Assembly: GCA_914767885.1 (NCBI GenBank)
Contig: CAJZBQ010000038.1
Coordinates: 186,001-250,000 of the forward strand
Source: Blepharisma stoltei
Lineage: Eukaryota > Ciliophora > Heterotrichea > Heterotrichida > Blepharismidae
Direction: 5' to 3'
DNA length: 64,000 bases
The translations under genes were made by a program, and so were the position numbers. This document shows positions 1 to 10,715 of this stretch, in pieces; within the stretch, counting starts at the first letter, position 1, and each line of letters begins with the position of its first letter. A model generated the notes under the pieces. It was not told the origin of the DNA. It saw only the letters and a list, made by a program, of their open reading frames with translations, and did no database searches.

Positions 1-2153
1 TTGATTATCAGACTGCACTTACATTAGCACACCAAATAAATAGTAAAACCCTTTATTTAAATGAACTCATGCAAATATTTGAAAAAGCATCATGATTATG
101 TATTAGCAAAGAAGGAAAACTTTTCCCTTTTGCAAATTTAATTTCAAATAAAATTAGCTATAAAAAAATTGAAGATATTGGGTGTCATTACAAAATAGAT
201 GTATTATTCAGCATTATTCATACAAATAATTATGAGCTATATGGCCTGCAAAAAATAAAAGATTTACTTATAGATGACTTAAGAGAGTGAATTACTTTAA
301 GTGATGACAATACTAAACTTTTTATTAGTATTGCTAGCAGAAAGGAATATAGTTCAAAGTTCTATAGAGCAATAAAACCTTTGCAAGCCACAGCTTTTCG
401 CTCATTAATAAGATTATCGAAGGAATGCAATTCCTTATTTTTTTCGATTTTGCTTTATGAGTGTGATCCAGAAAAATGAAAAGACTTTGTGATTGAAAAT
501 AAAAATAACTTTTCATTTGAAGATATCTTAAGCACAATAAGATTTTATAAAGGACCTTTTGAGGCAATTATATTTTTACTAGAAAAGTATAAAAATAAGT
601 TATCTCCGTGATGGATAGGTGCTGCCATGGATAGAATTGTTGAAGTGAAAAATGTTCAAATTCTAAATGATTTTGCCCGTATTTTAAACAAAATAGACCC
701 TCATTACTTATTATATGAAAAAAATATCATCATTAGAATTGATAAATTTAATCATCTTTTTTTGCATTCCGACTTTAGTTTACTGACAGATTTATTTGCT
801 GGCGCATTAAAATTACTAAAAGACCTTCCTATTGATTCTATCTTTAGCAATCGAAATATCTTAATACTCAGCTTTGCTTCAATGCTTGGCAAGCTAGAAC
901 CGGAAATTGCTGATTCTGTTTTATCTAACTATTCTTATATGAATGATATTGATCAATGAAACATGCTGACTATTTCTTCAAAATGTACCGATATGAAGCT
1001 GAGAAAAAATATAATCGACAAAGTTTTCAACAAGTTCCATGAGAAATTGAATCATACTGCTCTTCCTCAGATTATCAAACGATACTGATATCATCCAAAA
1101 ACGGAAATTGATAATTATATTATAGATGCATTAAAAAAAATTGTTCCACTTTTAGGAAAATACGGTCTCTGAGCTATGGCAGATGTAATTTACAAGCTTT
1201 CCCAAGTGAATATAAATGATCATTTAGAGTTATATAATGCAATATCATCCCTATTAAAAGAATTGGTTTTAAAAAATGTTGGAAAAATACTATTCGCAGA
1301 GTTTGATATATTGCTGGGTTTAGCTCATAATAATATGCCCATGGATCTTAATTTTGCTCAAATAATATCGGAGAACACTAGGAATTATAAATTATATGAT
1401 AGTGAGAACAAAAGAGAAAAGCTCATTGAAAAAATAAAAACAGTAGGATTATCTGACAAAAATGCAGTTTTAGCAGTTTGTAATAAGCATGATAATTTTA
1501 GAACAGCTTATTTAGCAGAAACTATTTCATGTTTGGCAGAATTAAGATTTGAAAAAGAGGCATGGGCTAACCATATGGCTAATGAATTAATGGATTATGT
1601 AGAAGATAAAAAGATATCCTTTGAAAATGATAAAGAGCACATCAACTGGATATATGGGCTTGTTGCTTTTAAAGCTAGTAAATCAGAAATTATGAGACAT
1701 ATAGAAAACAGTAAATATTTTGAATGCGAGTCGCCAACTTTTAAGCACTTTTTACTTGAAAATCATTTTAGCATGGATCCAAATTACAAAGAAATTAGGA
1801 TACTCAACCAAGAAACTCAGAAATATTGGCAGGATTTTGACTATTTTAAATATTTTGGAATAGAAAAGACACTCATCAGTCGTATTGAATCATCGTCCAG
1901 TAAAGCTAATCTTGAAGTAAAAGCTGGGGCGTTTATTGATGGGATATGGATGCCTTTTTACATTCCACTTAAAAATACAGCTTTATGGCCAGTGACAAAT
2001 TCGGTTCTTTTATATCGCTCAAATCTTTTAAAGGGAGAATTTCTAATGCACCGAAATCAAATTATTAGAAAGGTAAATGATTTGAGAATTCTTAGTAAGG
2101 AAGAGACGAATAAGATAGGAGAAATAGATATAAAGCAATTTCTTAAGATTTAA
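1..2153 (+). CDS. RAP-domain-like mitochondrial protein, left-arm copy, 5' end outside window
   Basis: The frame is open from base 3 to the TAA at 2151-2153 (717 codons with stop) once TGA is read as Trp, for example at 957-959 and the adjacent TGA-TGG pair near 609-614. The protein is the same as the complete gene at 16167-19349, of which it is the C-terminal two thirds. It has helical repeats and then a C-terminal block of about 100 residues (from about 1830) with DGIWMPFYIPLK and an LLKGEFL motif. That block resembles the RAP module of FASTK/RAP organelle RNA-binding proteins; this is a pattern call with no search behind it. No IES interrupts this part. The arm is colinear with 16167-18325 on the opposite strand with few substitutions, so this is probably a second working copy. 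Confidence 0.75.
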
Positions 2154-3580
2154 CATCATGATAAGAATTATCAATACTAATTTCTTTCATCAGCGATACT
2201 TCAAGTGCTCATTCTATTTATGGCTTCTCTCTTTTTCTGTCTTCACCACTAATTATCTTTCTTCTACGGTTAATTTAATTTATCTTTATTTCTTGCTACC
2301 CCATTTTTTAAAATGGAAGAAGGCAACATAAGCCACCTTTAAATTCTGCTTTTATAGAGCGAAGAAAAACCCTACTAGATTTGATTCATCATTTATTCCC
2401 TTTTTAATGGAGTGCAGATCAAAAGCAGGTCAGCCTTAGACCCACAAAAGGATAAGAATATCCACATCCTTGGCTTTAGCAAGGGTGGTTTCTGTTATAG
2501 CTTTAGAGCTCCCATAACAAGTCCAAGGATTGAGAAAATACAGAATTTGCTAAATATTCATTGAAATTTATTTATCTAAATCTGTAGAGTATTCTTTTCT
2601 CAATTAAATCGAGCTGAGCACCAAAGAAGAAAAGGAGGCTATAATTTGGCCTGACATCATACAGTTAATATGGAGTAAGTAGAGAAGTGCGGAGATGCTG
2701 TGAGAAACTGGTGCTGAGAGAGACGATCTATATTGGAGTTTAGGTAGATGATTTATTTAAATTTTTGAAAGTGGAATACTCACCTATACCTGGTGGGATT
2801 TGGATGAATAACTGAAGTATTTTATTTTAATCCTGGTTATTAAATTATTAATAATATAGGCTCAGCTTTAAACAATATCTATATTAAATTAGATTTTAGA
2901 AGTAGATGCTGTAAAAGCTCTGCTGTTTTTAAAAGCAGGTTATCAACTATCAAATTTGATATAAATCGATTTTTATTATTATCAATTTTCAGAATTGATT
3001 GACGAATATAAACTTATCGTAATGAAAGCTGCATTGAAAACTGGATTTAAAATATATAAATTCAATATATGTTTAATGGTGTACTAAATAAAAGGTAAAG
3101 ATTTGATTATATTACAGATTTTCATAATAAATCGAACCCTTTTTGTATTTTAATCTGCTAACTCCTCATTTACATAGTCAAGATCTTATTTGAGAGTTAA
3201 GTTCAAACTATCAATATTTGAACCTGTTAATTGTTTTAAGCTATTAATAAAGTGTATCTCTTACTTATTTTTTTGATAGCTCAATTGGTTTCACCATCAG
3301 CATTTTCATGCTTTATTTTATTTGCTTCTTTAGCCAACTTCTAATTCATGTGGAAGCTTTCTTCATGAACTGTTTAAAAAATCAATTTCCAAAATCCTTT
3401 CAATCTTACGTTGCATTCAGGGTAAATTAATAAATATGAGCTATAATTTATTTATTTTGATTGATAAAGAAATTAATATATAGATAGGAAAAGGTATTGA
3501 TTATAAAGAAATAATAGAGGAGAGGCCATAGATTTAGCAATAAATTAAAGGAGCTCATAATATTTTTTCACCAATGAGTA
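2154..3580. other. Intergenic, no gene seen
   Basis: This is A+T-rich sequence between two convergent genes, the RAP-like gene and the importin-alpha-like gene. It is mirrored at 15167-16166 and 14030-14460 in the other arm. No convincing ORF or RNA gene was found. At 3137-3160 it contains the empty site of the LINE fragment inserted in the right arm. Confidence 0.6.
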
Positions 3581-4026
3581 TATACTAATTGACCAAGAAT
3601 AGCCCACTATGGAGCCATTCTTGGTCTGCCAGAAAAAATTTTGACAAAAAGATCCTAATCTGCCATTACCACTGAGTTTTGGTGTTTCCAAATTTTTTGG
3701 GCAAGCCAAATGCAATAAAAAAAATTGTTTCTTTTGCGATGATGCATTGGCTTGTCAAAAAAATTTGGCAACATCAAAACTCAGTGGTAATGGCCAAAAA
3801 GATCCTAATCTGCCCATTACCGCTGAGTTTTGGTGTTTCCAAATTTTTTTGACAAGCCAAATGCATCATCGCAAAAGAACAATTTTTTTTATTGCATTTG
3901 GCTTGCCCAAAAAATTTTGGAAAACACCAAAACTCAGTGGTAATGGCAGATTAGGATCTTTTTATCAAAATTTTTTTTGGCAGACCAAGAATGGCTCCTT
4001 AGTGGGTTATTCTTGGTCAATTAGTA
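3581..4026. mobile_element. MITE with nested palindromes, TA target duplication (left arm only)
   Basis: The right arm has the empty site (GAG-TATA-AGTGC in reverse complement, near 14015-14025). Here the site is filled and flanked by TA at 3581-3582 and 4027-4028. The terminal inverted repeat is TACTAATTGACCAAGAATA. Inside are two successive long foldbacks built from the same blocks, around CTGAGTTTTGGTGTTTCC and AAGCCAAATGCA, so the element is a palindrome of palindromes. It has no coding capacity; the 101-residue ORF through it is palindrome read-through. Confidence 0.85.
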
Positions 4027-4565
4027 TAAGTGCTCTGTGCTATTTTAAATAGTTTTGCGATATCATTTTGTAAATTTAGTATAAACCTTAATAATTTAGA
4101 TATGATCCTTGTTTACATTCCTACTATTATAATTGCTCCAAGCTAATATCTGATTAAATGTATTAATTATTTTCATTATTGATATCAAGCAGCATTAGCA
4201 CCAAGCTCATTGCCTTATCAGAATTTTCACCTTCCCCAATCATTCTATTCAACACCCTAATCAGCCTAATTCTGTCCTCACTCCCCACAATATTTTTATC
4301 TTTTTCAAAATATTCAGTCAGCCCTTCAAGTATAACTTTCTGTGACGCTTTCATTTTATCTACCAAACTTATCATTTCTCCAATCAACCCTATTTGGGCC
4401 ACCCTTCTAGCTTGATTTGCATCGCAAACTGTGGCTGTTTTCCCTATTAATAATATAGCTTCCTTTTTAACGTCTTCACAATCTTTTTTTAATATCTTCA
4501 ACAATTTCTCATAAACTTTTCTTTCTAATAGCCCTTCAACAGCTTTTTTTTCTGCACAAATTTTT

Positions 4566-5120
4566 GACAGCATTCAGCAAATAATTAAAATATGGCGTTT
4601 TCACCCTAGCATGGCCTCCGGCCATGCAGCTTCCGAACACATATTTAAATTATATCCGGCAAGGTTTTGCCATTCTGGAAATATAGAAATTGCCCGAGGA
4701 TGGCGCAAAATAGCGCCATCCTCGGGCAATTTCTATAAGAATATATGCCAAATAAGCAATTCTGCATGGCAGAGCCTGACCAATGCTCAGCATCTGGGAT
4801 AGATTTTATCTCGTGAGGAAGGAAGTCACAGAGGCTGGAAAGGGGAAGCCCAGCAAAGTCCCTAGTGTGAAACTGGGCCTTATGTCCCAGGTCATGTGCT
4901 CCCCCTTTTTGCCGAGAGTCGGTCAAAAAACTCATTTTTTGAGAAATCGCTCACTCATGAGCCGTTGAATTCGGTGACGTCACCTAGAGGTAAGTGATGC
5001 GCTGGGCGGTCGAACCTGGAGGCTGTGCTTTCAGATCCCTATGTGTCAAGAGGTGGCCGTGGTCTTCAGAATGCCTACCCCGTGGGGGACGTTAAACGTG
5101 ATATCTAATTAAGTAAGTAA
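4566..5120 (+). mobile_element. SINE-like retroposon in importin-alpha-like gene (left arm)
   Basis: The element is GC-richer than its surroundings and flanked by a 14-bp duplication GACAGCATTCAGCA at 4566-4579 and 5121-5134. It ends in a TAAGTAAGTAAG-type simple tail, the hallmark of target-primed reverse transcription. It contains a possible Pol III B-box-like GGTCGAACC near 5008 and the segment GGGGGACGTTAAACG near 5083-5098. It splits the importin codons for the ICWMLSKI motif. The same insertion is present in the right arm (12778-13333). Confidence 0.8.
4682..4735. mobile_element. 52-bp hairpin MITE nested in the SINE (left arm)
   Basis: This is a perfect-stem foldback: TAGAAATTGCCCGAGG, then GATGGCGC, a short AAAATA loop, and the complement. 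It is flanked by TA at 4682-4683 and 4736-4737. It is identical in organisation to 13161-13214. The same hairpin forms both ends of the larger element at 40415-40640. Confidence 0.85.
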
Positions 5121-5335
5121 GACAGCATTCAGCAGATTTCTTTTTTTACACGTTTTTTTGGACTTAATATTAATTCGTCAATTTTATCTAAAAGTCCAAG
5201 TCTGAACATAATATCGTAGGAATTGGGTAATGATGATAAAATATTGCCAAGTGTCCGGAGAGAAGAAACTTGTAAAGAAGCATTATTACTGGAGAGCTGC
5301 CGGATTATTCTTCCTAAAAATGTACTGTGCTGGGA

Positions 5336-5429
5336 TATTTAGAGCGATCTATATAATTGATTTTACTATTTTTTAATGAAATAAGGAATTATAATGATGT
5401 AGCTAAAATAGAGTTAATTTAGGACGGAG
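5336..5429. mobile_element. 94-bp IES in importin-alpha-like gene (left arm)
   Basis: The interval is stop-rich and interrupts the ARM-repeat frame between QNEL and SQHSTFLGR. Joining the TA at 5336-5337 to the TA at 5430-5431 restores one frame on the minus strand. The minus-strand left end is CTCCGTCC. The mirror copy at 12467-12560 has exactly the same length. Confidence 0.7.
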
Positions 5430-5874
5430 TAATTCATTTTGGAAAATTGGTAAACTTCCATCTATATCTGTAAGATAGGAGCATCCCCAAGTTGCATCTG
5501 TAACGGATTCTTCATCAAATATCGCTAAAATGACTCTTTCTAAAAATGAAAATAAAGGTATCACCTTGTCGAGTTTGGGCTGAGGCTTTCCTCTTATGAA
5601 GTTTGATACTGCTCATGACAGCGTTTTTATCAATCTTGGCCTATAAACGTTCATTCCAGCCAAAAACTCATAAACATAATTGATTTTTTCGTGATTTAAA
5701 ATTGTATCTCTGAATTCAGCTGATTTTCCAGCGATATTTCCAAAAGCCCACATCACCTGCTCTTTAATATATAAATTATTTTTCTTAAAAACAGTAAACA
5801 AAAAAGGTATCACGTCAAGATTTAGCAAATAAGAGCACTGCTCTAAGCTTCCTGACAAAATATTTATATTCTCC

Positions 5875-5977
5875 TTAACAGAATTAGCTTAGTTTCATTT
5901 TTTAGCCTTAATTTAATTACACAAAAAAATATAGGATTATGAGTTTTAGGCATCGTAAAATAATTTTATTAAAAAAT
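5875..5977. mobile_element. Probable 103-bp IES in importin-alpha-like gene
   Basis: Between the importin segments EAAWLFK and ENINILSG lies stop-rich sequence. TTAA occurs at both edges (5875-5878 and 5978-5981), and removing one copy plus the interval joins the frame exactly. The ends do not clearly match the CTCCC class. The call depends on the frame only. Confidence 0.55.
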
Positions 5978-6362
5978 TTAAATAGTCATGCGGCTTCAAA
6001 TAAAAATGCATCGACATCTTGTTCGTATGCTAAGGAAATGATATGTTGGCAGATCCCTGCTTTGATGACATAGTCTATAGGCGCGTTATCAACTTCAGAT
6101 AGGGATTGTCTGAGAAACTGTAAACCTTCAAATTGGAGCTCTGAGTTGTTTGACCGGATTTTGTTAGCGGCAGCTAAGATTTGCTGGTCTTCAATTTGGA
6201 TATTAGTGTGAGATGTGACTGCTAGGTTGACAGGAGCTGCTGGTTTGGGCTTTGAATGCCAGGGGCTTGAATATTATCATTAGAAATAGCAAAAGCGAGT
6301 GGGCTATTTTCTTGATTTGCTGGATCGTTGATGTTCTGTACATTTCTGAAGCTTTCTTCCAT

Positions 6363-7350
6363 TTATTAAAAACTATATTAATTTTAAAGGTAAATTGGTA
6401 TTGAGGTATTTAAGATATATCATATTATTGAGTAAGCAACTAAACAAAGGAAAGGCTTGACTAATCTTTAGAATAATTTGGTGAAGTAATTAAGATTGAT
6501 CTAATGAACTCTGAGTTACAAAATGGAAAATAAATTGATTAATTCTTTTCAATCAAAATATGAAAAAACTAGGCATTATTATAGATATTAAACAAATCCT
6601 CTGCCACGAGAGCATTGAAGCAAGACCTCATCCCTTATCAAGCGATTGAGATCAGTCAAATCAAAATGGTAATAATCCAATTCTTTCTTATTAGATATTT
6701 TAGTGCTAAATAATCTATTATATGATTGCAATTTATGATGTAGGTGTAATATTTAAACTCAAATTTTGCTCTGTAATTAAAATAATTCTTTTTAGATGGT
6801 CTGTTAAAGTTGTCATTAATTCGAAAAAATTAAAAAGCTTCCTCATAATAAGAGGAAAAGCTGTAATTAAAAATAAGCAATTTATTTATAAGCGATAAGC
6901 AGTTAGATTTATAGTACATTATTCGCAATTCTTTAATAATTAAAAAAATTGAATTTTACAATAATTTCATAATTGACTATAGAAATATGCATTTGGTTCA
7001 AAGAAAATTAAACAAATTTATAGTAATTATGGAGCGATGCTCTCTTTTTCTTGAAAACTCAAAACTTTCCTTTAAAATTTTATGTAAAAAATTGATAGAA
7101 AAACATCCCTATCAGTATGAGTTCAACTTCATCCCCTTGTCAGATAAGCAAAATCATATAGAATACCATTTTGAGTGAAAGAAAATAAATTTATAAGGAG
7201 AAGAATAAATGATGAAGGCAAGAAAGAAGAGTAAAAGAAATAAAATAATATTACAAATGCTCTCTGTGCCATCAAAACGTCACTAACCAATTAAGAAAAT
7301 AATTAAATATAGATGCAAAAAATATAATATTGCTAAACTGAAATTAAATA
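6363..7350. other. Intergenic, nothing recognised
   Basis: A+T-rich spacer between the divergent 5' end of the importin-alpha-like gene and the 3' end of the RAP-like pseudogene. Short ORFs here (for example 6987-7178) have no recognisable motif and biased composition. Confidence 0.5.
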
Positions 7351-8618
7351 TTAAGAAATTGCTTCATGTCTATTTTATTCGCCTCTTTTCACTAAGGATT
7401 TTCAAATTTTTTATTTTTTTAAGAATTTGGTTTCGGTACATAAAAAATTCTTCTCTTTCTATATTTGATTGATATAAAAGGACCGAATTTGTCACTGGCC
7501 ATAAAGCTGCCTTTTAGCTTGGAATGTAAAAAGGTATCCAAATCTTGTCAAAAAATGTTCCAATTTGTATTTCAAGATTAGCCTTATTGAACGATGATTC
7601 AATAAGTTTGATAAGTGGCTTATGGATTCCAAAATGCTTAAAATAGTCAAAATCCTGTCAATATTTGTGTATCTCTTGATTGAGAAATCTCACTCCATTG
7701 TAATCTGGGTCTATGCTGAAGTGATTCTCGAGTAAAAAATGCTTAAAAGTCGGCAATTCGCAGTCAAAATACTTACTGTTTTCTATATGCCTCATGATTT
7801 CTGATTTATTAGCTTTAAAAGCAATAAGCCCATATATCCAGTTGATGTGCTCTTTATCATTTTCAAAGGAAATTTTTTTATCTTGCGTAATCCATTAATC
7901 CTTAACCATTTGGTTAGCCCATACCTCTTTTTCAAATCTTAATTCTGCCAAACATGAAATGGTTTCTGCTAAATAAACTGTTCTAAAATTATTTTTCTTA
8001 TTACAAACTGCTAAGACTGCATTTTTGTCAGATAATCCTACTGTTTTTATTTTTTCAATGAGCTGCTCTCTTTTGTTCTCATTATTAGCCAATTTATTAT
8101 TCATTTGATTTTGACAGATTATTTGAGCAAAATTAAGATCGGTGAGCATATTCTTATGAGCTAAATCCAGCAATTTATCACAATCTGTGAATGATAATTT
8201 TCCAACATTATTTAAAGCCAATTCTTTGAATAAGGATGATATTGCATTATATAGCTCTAAATGATCATTTATATTCACTTGGGAAAGCCTGCTAATTACT
8301 TCTGCCATAATTCAGACACCGTTTTTTCCTAAAAGTGGAACAATTTTTTTTAATTCATCTATAATATAATTATCAATCTCTGTTTTTGGATGATATCAGT
8401 ATCTATTGATAACAGAAGGAAGACCATGAAAATCTAATTTTTCATGGATCTTGCTGAAAACTTTATTGATTATATCTTTCCTCAGCTTCAAATCAGTACA
8501 TTGTGAAGAAATAATCAACATGTCTCTTTGATCAAAATCCGTCATATAACCATAGTTAGATAAAACTGAATCAGCCGTTTCCGGTTCTAGCTTGCCAAGC
8601 AGTGAAACCAAGCTGAGT

Positions 8619-10344
8619 TAGATCAGGCTAAGCTATTGCGCCTTACAAATTTTGAAGATGGGTTGTTCAAACTTATGCATCACTTTTGCTGAATTGAGTT
8701 AAGCAGCGTGCACAAGTGCTATTCCCGGTGATCATTGTGGAGTTTCATCTTACTGGAGAAAGCTGCGCCTGAATCTTGCTGGTAGGTATTGTGGAAATGT
8801 CTACTTTAGACATCTTTCCTTTTCTTTATTTTCTTAATTCCTATAGCTTTATTAGAATGCATTTAGTTGAGAATAGATAGTATTCTTGGATTTTCAGAAA
8901 TGCATTTATTCATTCTTCTCGATAATGGTCATTTAGCTCTCAAGTTAAGGATTGCCACTCAGTTGATTAATAGAATATATTGGGTGATTTGTATCTGCAA
9001 TTTCTATAATTACAACAAAAATGCCCATGATAAAGGAGCAGCTTTCTTAAGCAAAATGAAAATCCACAATGAATAATTGGAATAGTACTTGTGAAAGCTG
9101 TTTAACTCCGATTCAGCTTAGTGATGTATAAGTTTAGCACTATTATTTGGCTCCTCTCCTGAGGCAAACCAAGCCAATGTTCAAAATTTTTAAGGTACAA
9201 TAATTAATCATTCAATACTCCATAATAAAATCTTATCTAAGACGGAACCTCGAAGAATGCCCGCTTGAATCTGACTCCCCCCCCTTTAAATTGGAACAAA
9301 ATATAGGTAAAATTTCCACTTTTTTGGTAAATTAACCCCCCTTTAAATTGGAACAAAATTTAATTTTATAATAAAAAATTTTATATATATAAATCATAAT
9401 TTTTATGTAAAAAGTTTTGATATAATTTAAATGTTTCTTCTTAACTAAAATTTAAAATTTAGTTTTATCCTGCTCTTGTTTATAGAATAGAGTATAAACA
9501 GCATTTTATTTAAATAAATTTATTATCCCTTAATTGTAAATTTTTTAAAAAAATTTAATTTTTTTTTTTTAAAATATTTTCGAAAAAAATTTTATTTTTT
9601 TTGATAAAAATGATATTTTTTATTTAAATAACTTTGATATAAATTCAATGCGAATTCTTTACAAAAATTGAAAATTTACTTATTTCTTGCTTTATTTTAA
9701 AGAATAGAGTATAAATAACATCTTATTTAAACAAAATTAGCACTTTGATTAATAAATTTTCTATAATTTTTTTTTTATCAATAAAAATAATAATTTTTGT
9801 GTAAATAGTTTTGATGCCAATTAATAGTGGTGTATTAATTAATAATAAAATTTTAGTTATATCTTGCTTTATTTTAAAGGATAAAGAGTAAATAGCATTT
9901 TATTAAACAAATTTATTAATCTAATTCGATAAATTTTTGAAATTTTTTTTTTTTATAAAAAATTTTATAATGATTTTTTTTTTAAAAAAAATTTTCTTAA
10001 CCCCCCTTTAAATTGGAAACAAAATTTTTAGTTCCAATTTAAAGGGGGGGGGAGTGAGCTAAATTCCTTACATTCAGCATTTCTATCAGAAATAGTTCTC
10101 AATCGGCTTTTATCCTGGCTAACTAGCTTTCTCGAAATATTGAAGTATACATTTAAGGGACTATTGAGATAACAAAAATTTTCATTTTCATGGACGCAAA
10201 GCACAACTGAAGAGCAAATAATTATTACCCATTAACTCAATTTCCTACTAAGCTTGTCTTTAGGCACATCAAGTCCTAAAGCTCTGAATGGGTTGCAAAC
10301 GGCTTTCACATCACCATTTTATTTGTGCGGCACCCAAGCTGGGT
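8619..10344. mobile_element. Retroposon-like insertion in RAP pseudogene, itself carrying an IES
   Basis: The pseudogene is interrupted between CCAAGCTGAGT (8608-8618) and CCAAGCTGGGT (10334-10344). This looks like an 11-bp target duplication with one mismatch. The inserted sequence has no recognisable ORF and contains the complete family-B element 9272-10054. The type of element is not identified. Confidence 0.5.
9272..10054. mobile_element. 783-bp family-B IES-like element, TGA target duplication
   Basis: It starts CTCCCCCCCC and ends GGGGGGGGGAG, flanked by TGA at 9272-9274 and 10055-10057. The subterminal motif CTTTAAATTGGAACAAAA occurs twice in direct orientation at the left end (from 9283 and about 9345). 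At the right end it occurs as an adjacent direct and inverted pair. The interior is A+T rich with no ORF and is closely similar to the reverse complement of 39629-40381. Confidence 0.8.
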
Positions 10345-10390
10345 ATTTTGATATTTGAATTGCTAAAGACAGAATGAATAGGCAAGTCCT

Positions 10391-10715
10391 TTACTCTCCC
10401 TTTAGTAAGGGAATAAAACCATTAGAAAAATCCCTATTTTTTGCCTAAAAGCCTATCCTCAGTGAGCGAACAAAATGGTTTTAATATAAAAATATTTTAT
10501 AAAAAAAAAGTTTGATGTATGAGTAATAATTATTATAATGAAATCTCAAGTTAATTCTGTTTAATTTTAAAATTTGCATTTTAATACATAAATATCGTAA
10601 ATAAATTAATTTTTATTTCTCAATTTTTACAAATTGGAATTTTTTTTAAATTTTAAAAAAAGCAATTTCTAGAAAATTTCTATATAATTTTTTTGTTCGC
10701 TCACAGTGGGGAGAG
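10391..10715. mobile_element. 325-bp family-A IES-like element, TTA target duplication
   Basis: It starts CTCTCCC and ends GGGGAGAG, flanked by TTA at 10391-10393 and 10716-10718. Removal joins the RAP pseudogene exactly as in the intact copies (AAGTCCT-TTA-GCAAG against the arm sequence). It carries the family-A subterminal motif AGTGAGCGAACAAAA and the spacer CCATTAGAAAAATC. Confidence 0.85.

Larger units (their letters stand above)
1..5628. repeat. Left arm of large inverted duplication
   Basis: The reverse complement of about 12270-18325 runs through this whole interval, with a sharp end at 5628 (shared AAAAACGCTGTCATGAGCAG at the breakpoint). Both coding and non-coding sequence are shared. 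Size differences come from arm-specific insertions: 3581-4026 here, 13734-13885 and 14465-15154 in the other arm. The arm continues past the window start. Confidence 0.9.
4163..6362 (-). pseudogene. Importin-alpha-like armadillo protein, interrupted gene
   Basis: The start is ATG at 6360-6362 and the stop is TAA at 4163-4165. The N-terminal part has an IBB-proximal region (AANKIRSNNSELQFEGLQFL, FEAAW with TGA=Trp). ARM repeats follow: VMWAFGNIAGKSAEFRD near 5730-5780, then DATWGCSYLTDIDG near 5475, and KKRVKKEICWMLSKI straddling a SINE insertion. The family binds basic nuclear localisation signals for nuclear import. Removing IESs at 5336-5429 and 5875-5977 and the 555-bp SINE leaves 1448 bases, one short of 483 codons. 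The missing base maps near 6255, where the frame shifts beside a C4 run, so it could be real or an assembly error. The length fits importin-alpha. The SINE has no TA boundary, so the gene may be dead unless it is removed in another way. Confidence 0.75.

Noticed and set aside
3747-4052. 101-residue ORF
   Set aside because: It lies in the nested foldback MITE; the repeated peptide blocks come from the palindrome.
4645-4968. ORFs in both strands within the SINE-like element
   Set aside because: They occur identically in both arms only because the SINE is duplicated, and have no known domain.
5875-5981. TTAA at both edges as a piggyBac transposon
   Set aside because: Only the 4-bp match supports it. 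The ends lack piggyBac terminal repeats, so it is listed as a probable IES only.
9540-10000. Possible centromere-like or origin A+T-rich block
   Set aside because: It is the interior of a family-B element that recurs at 39629-40381 inside a gene.
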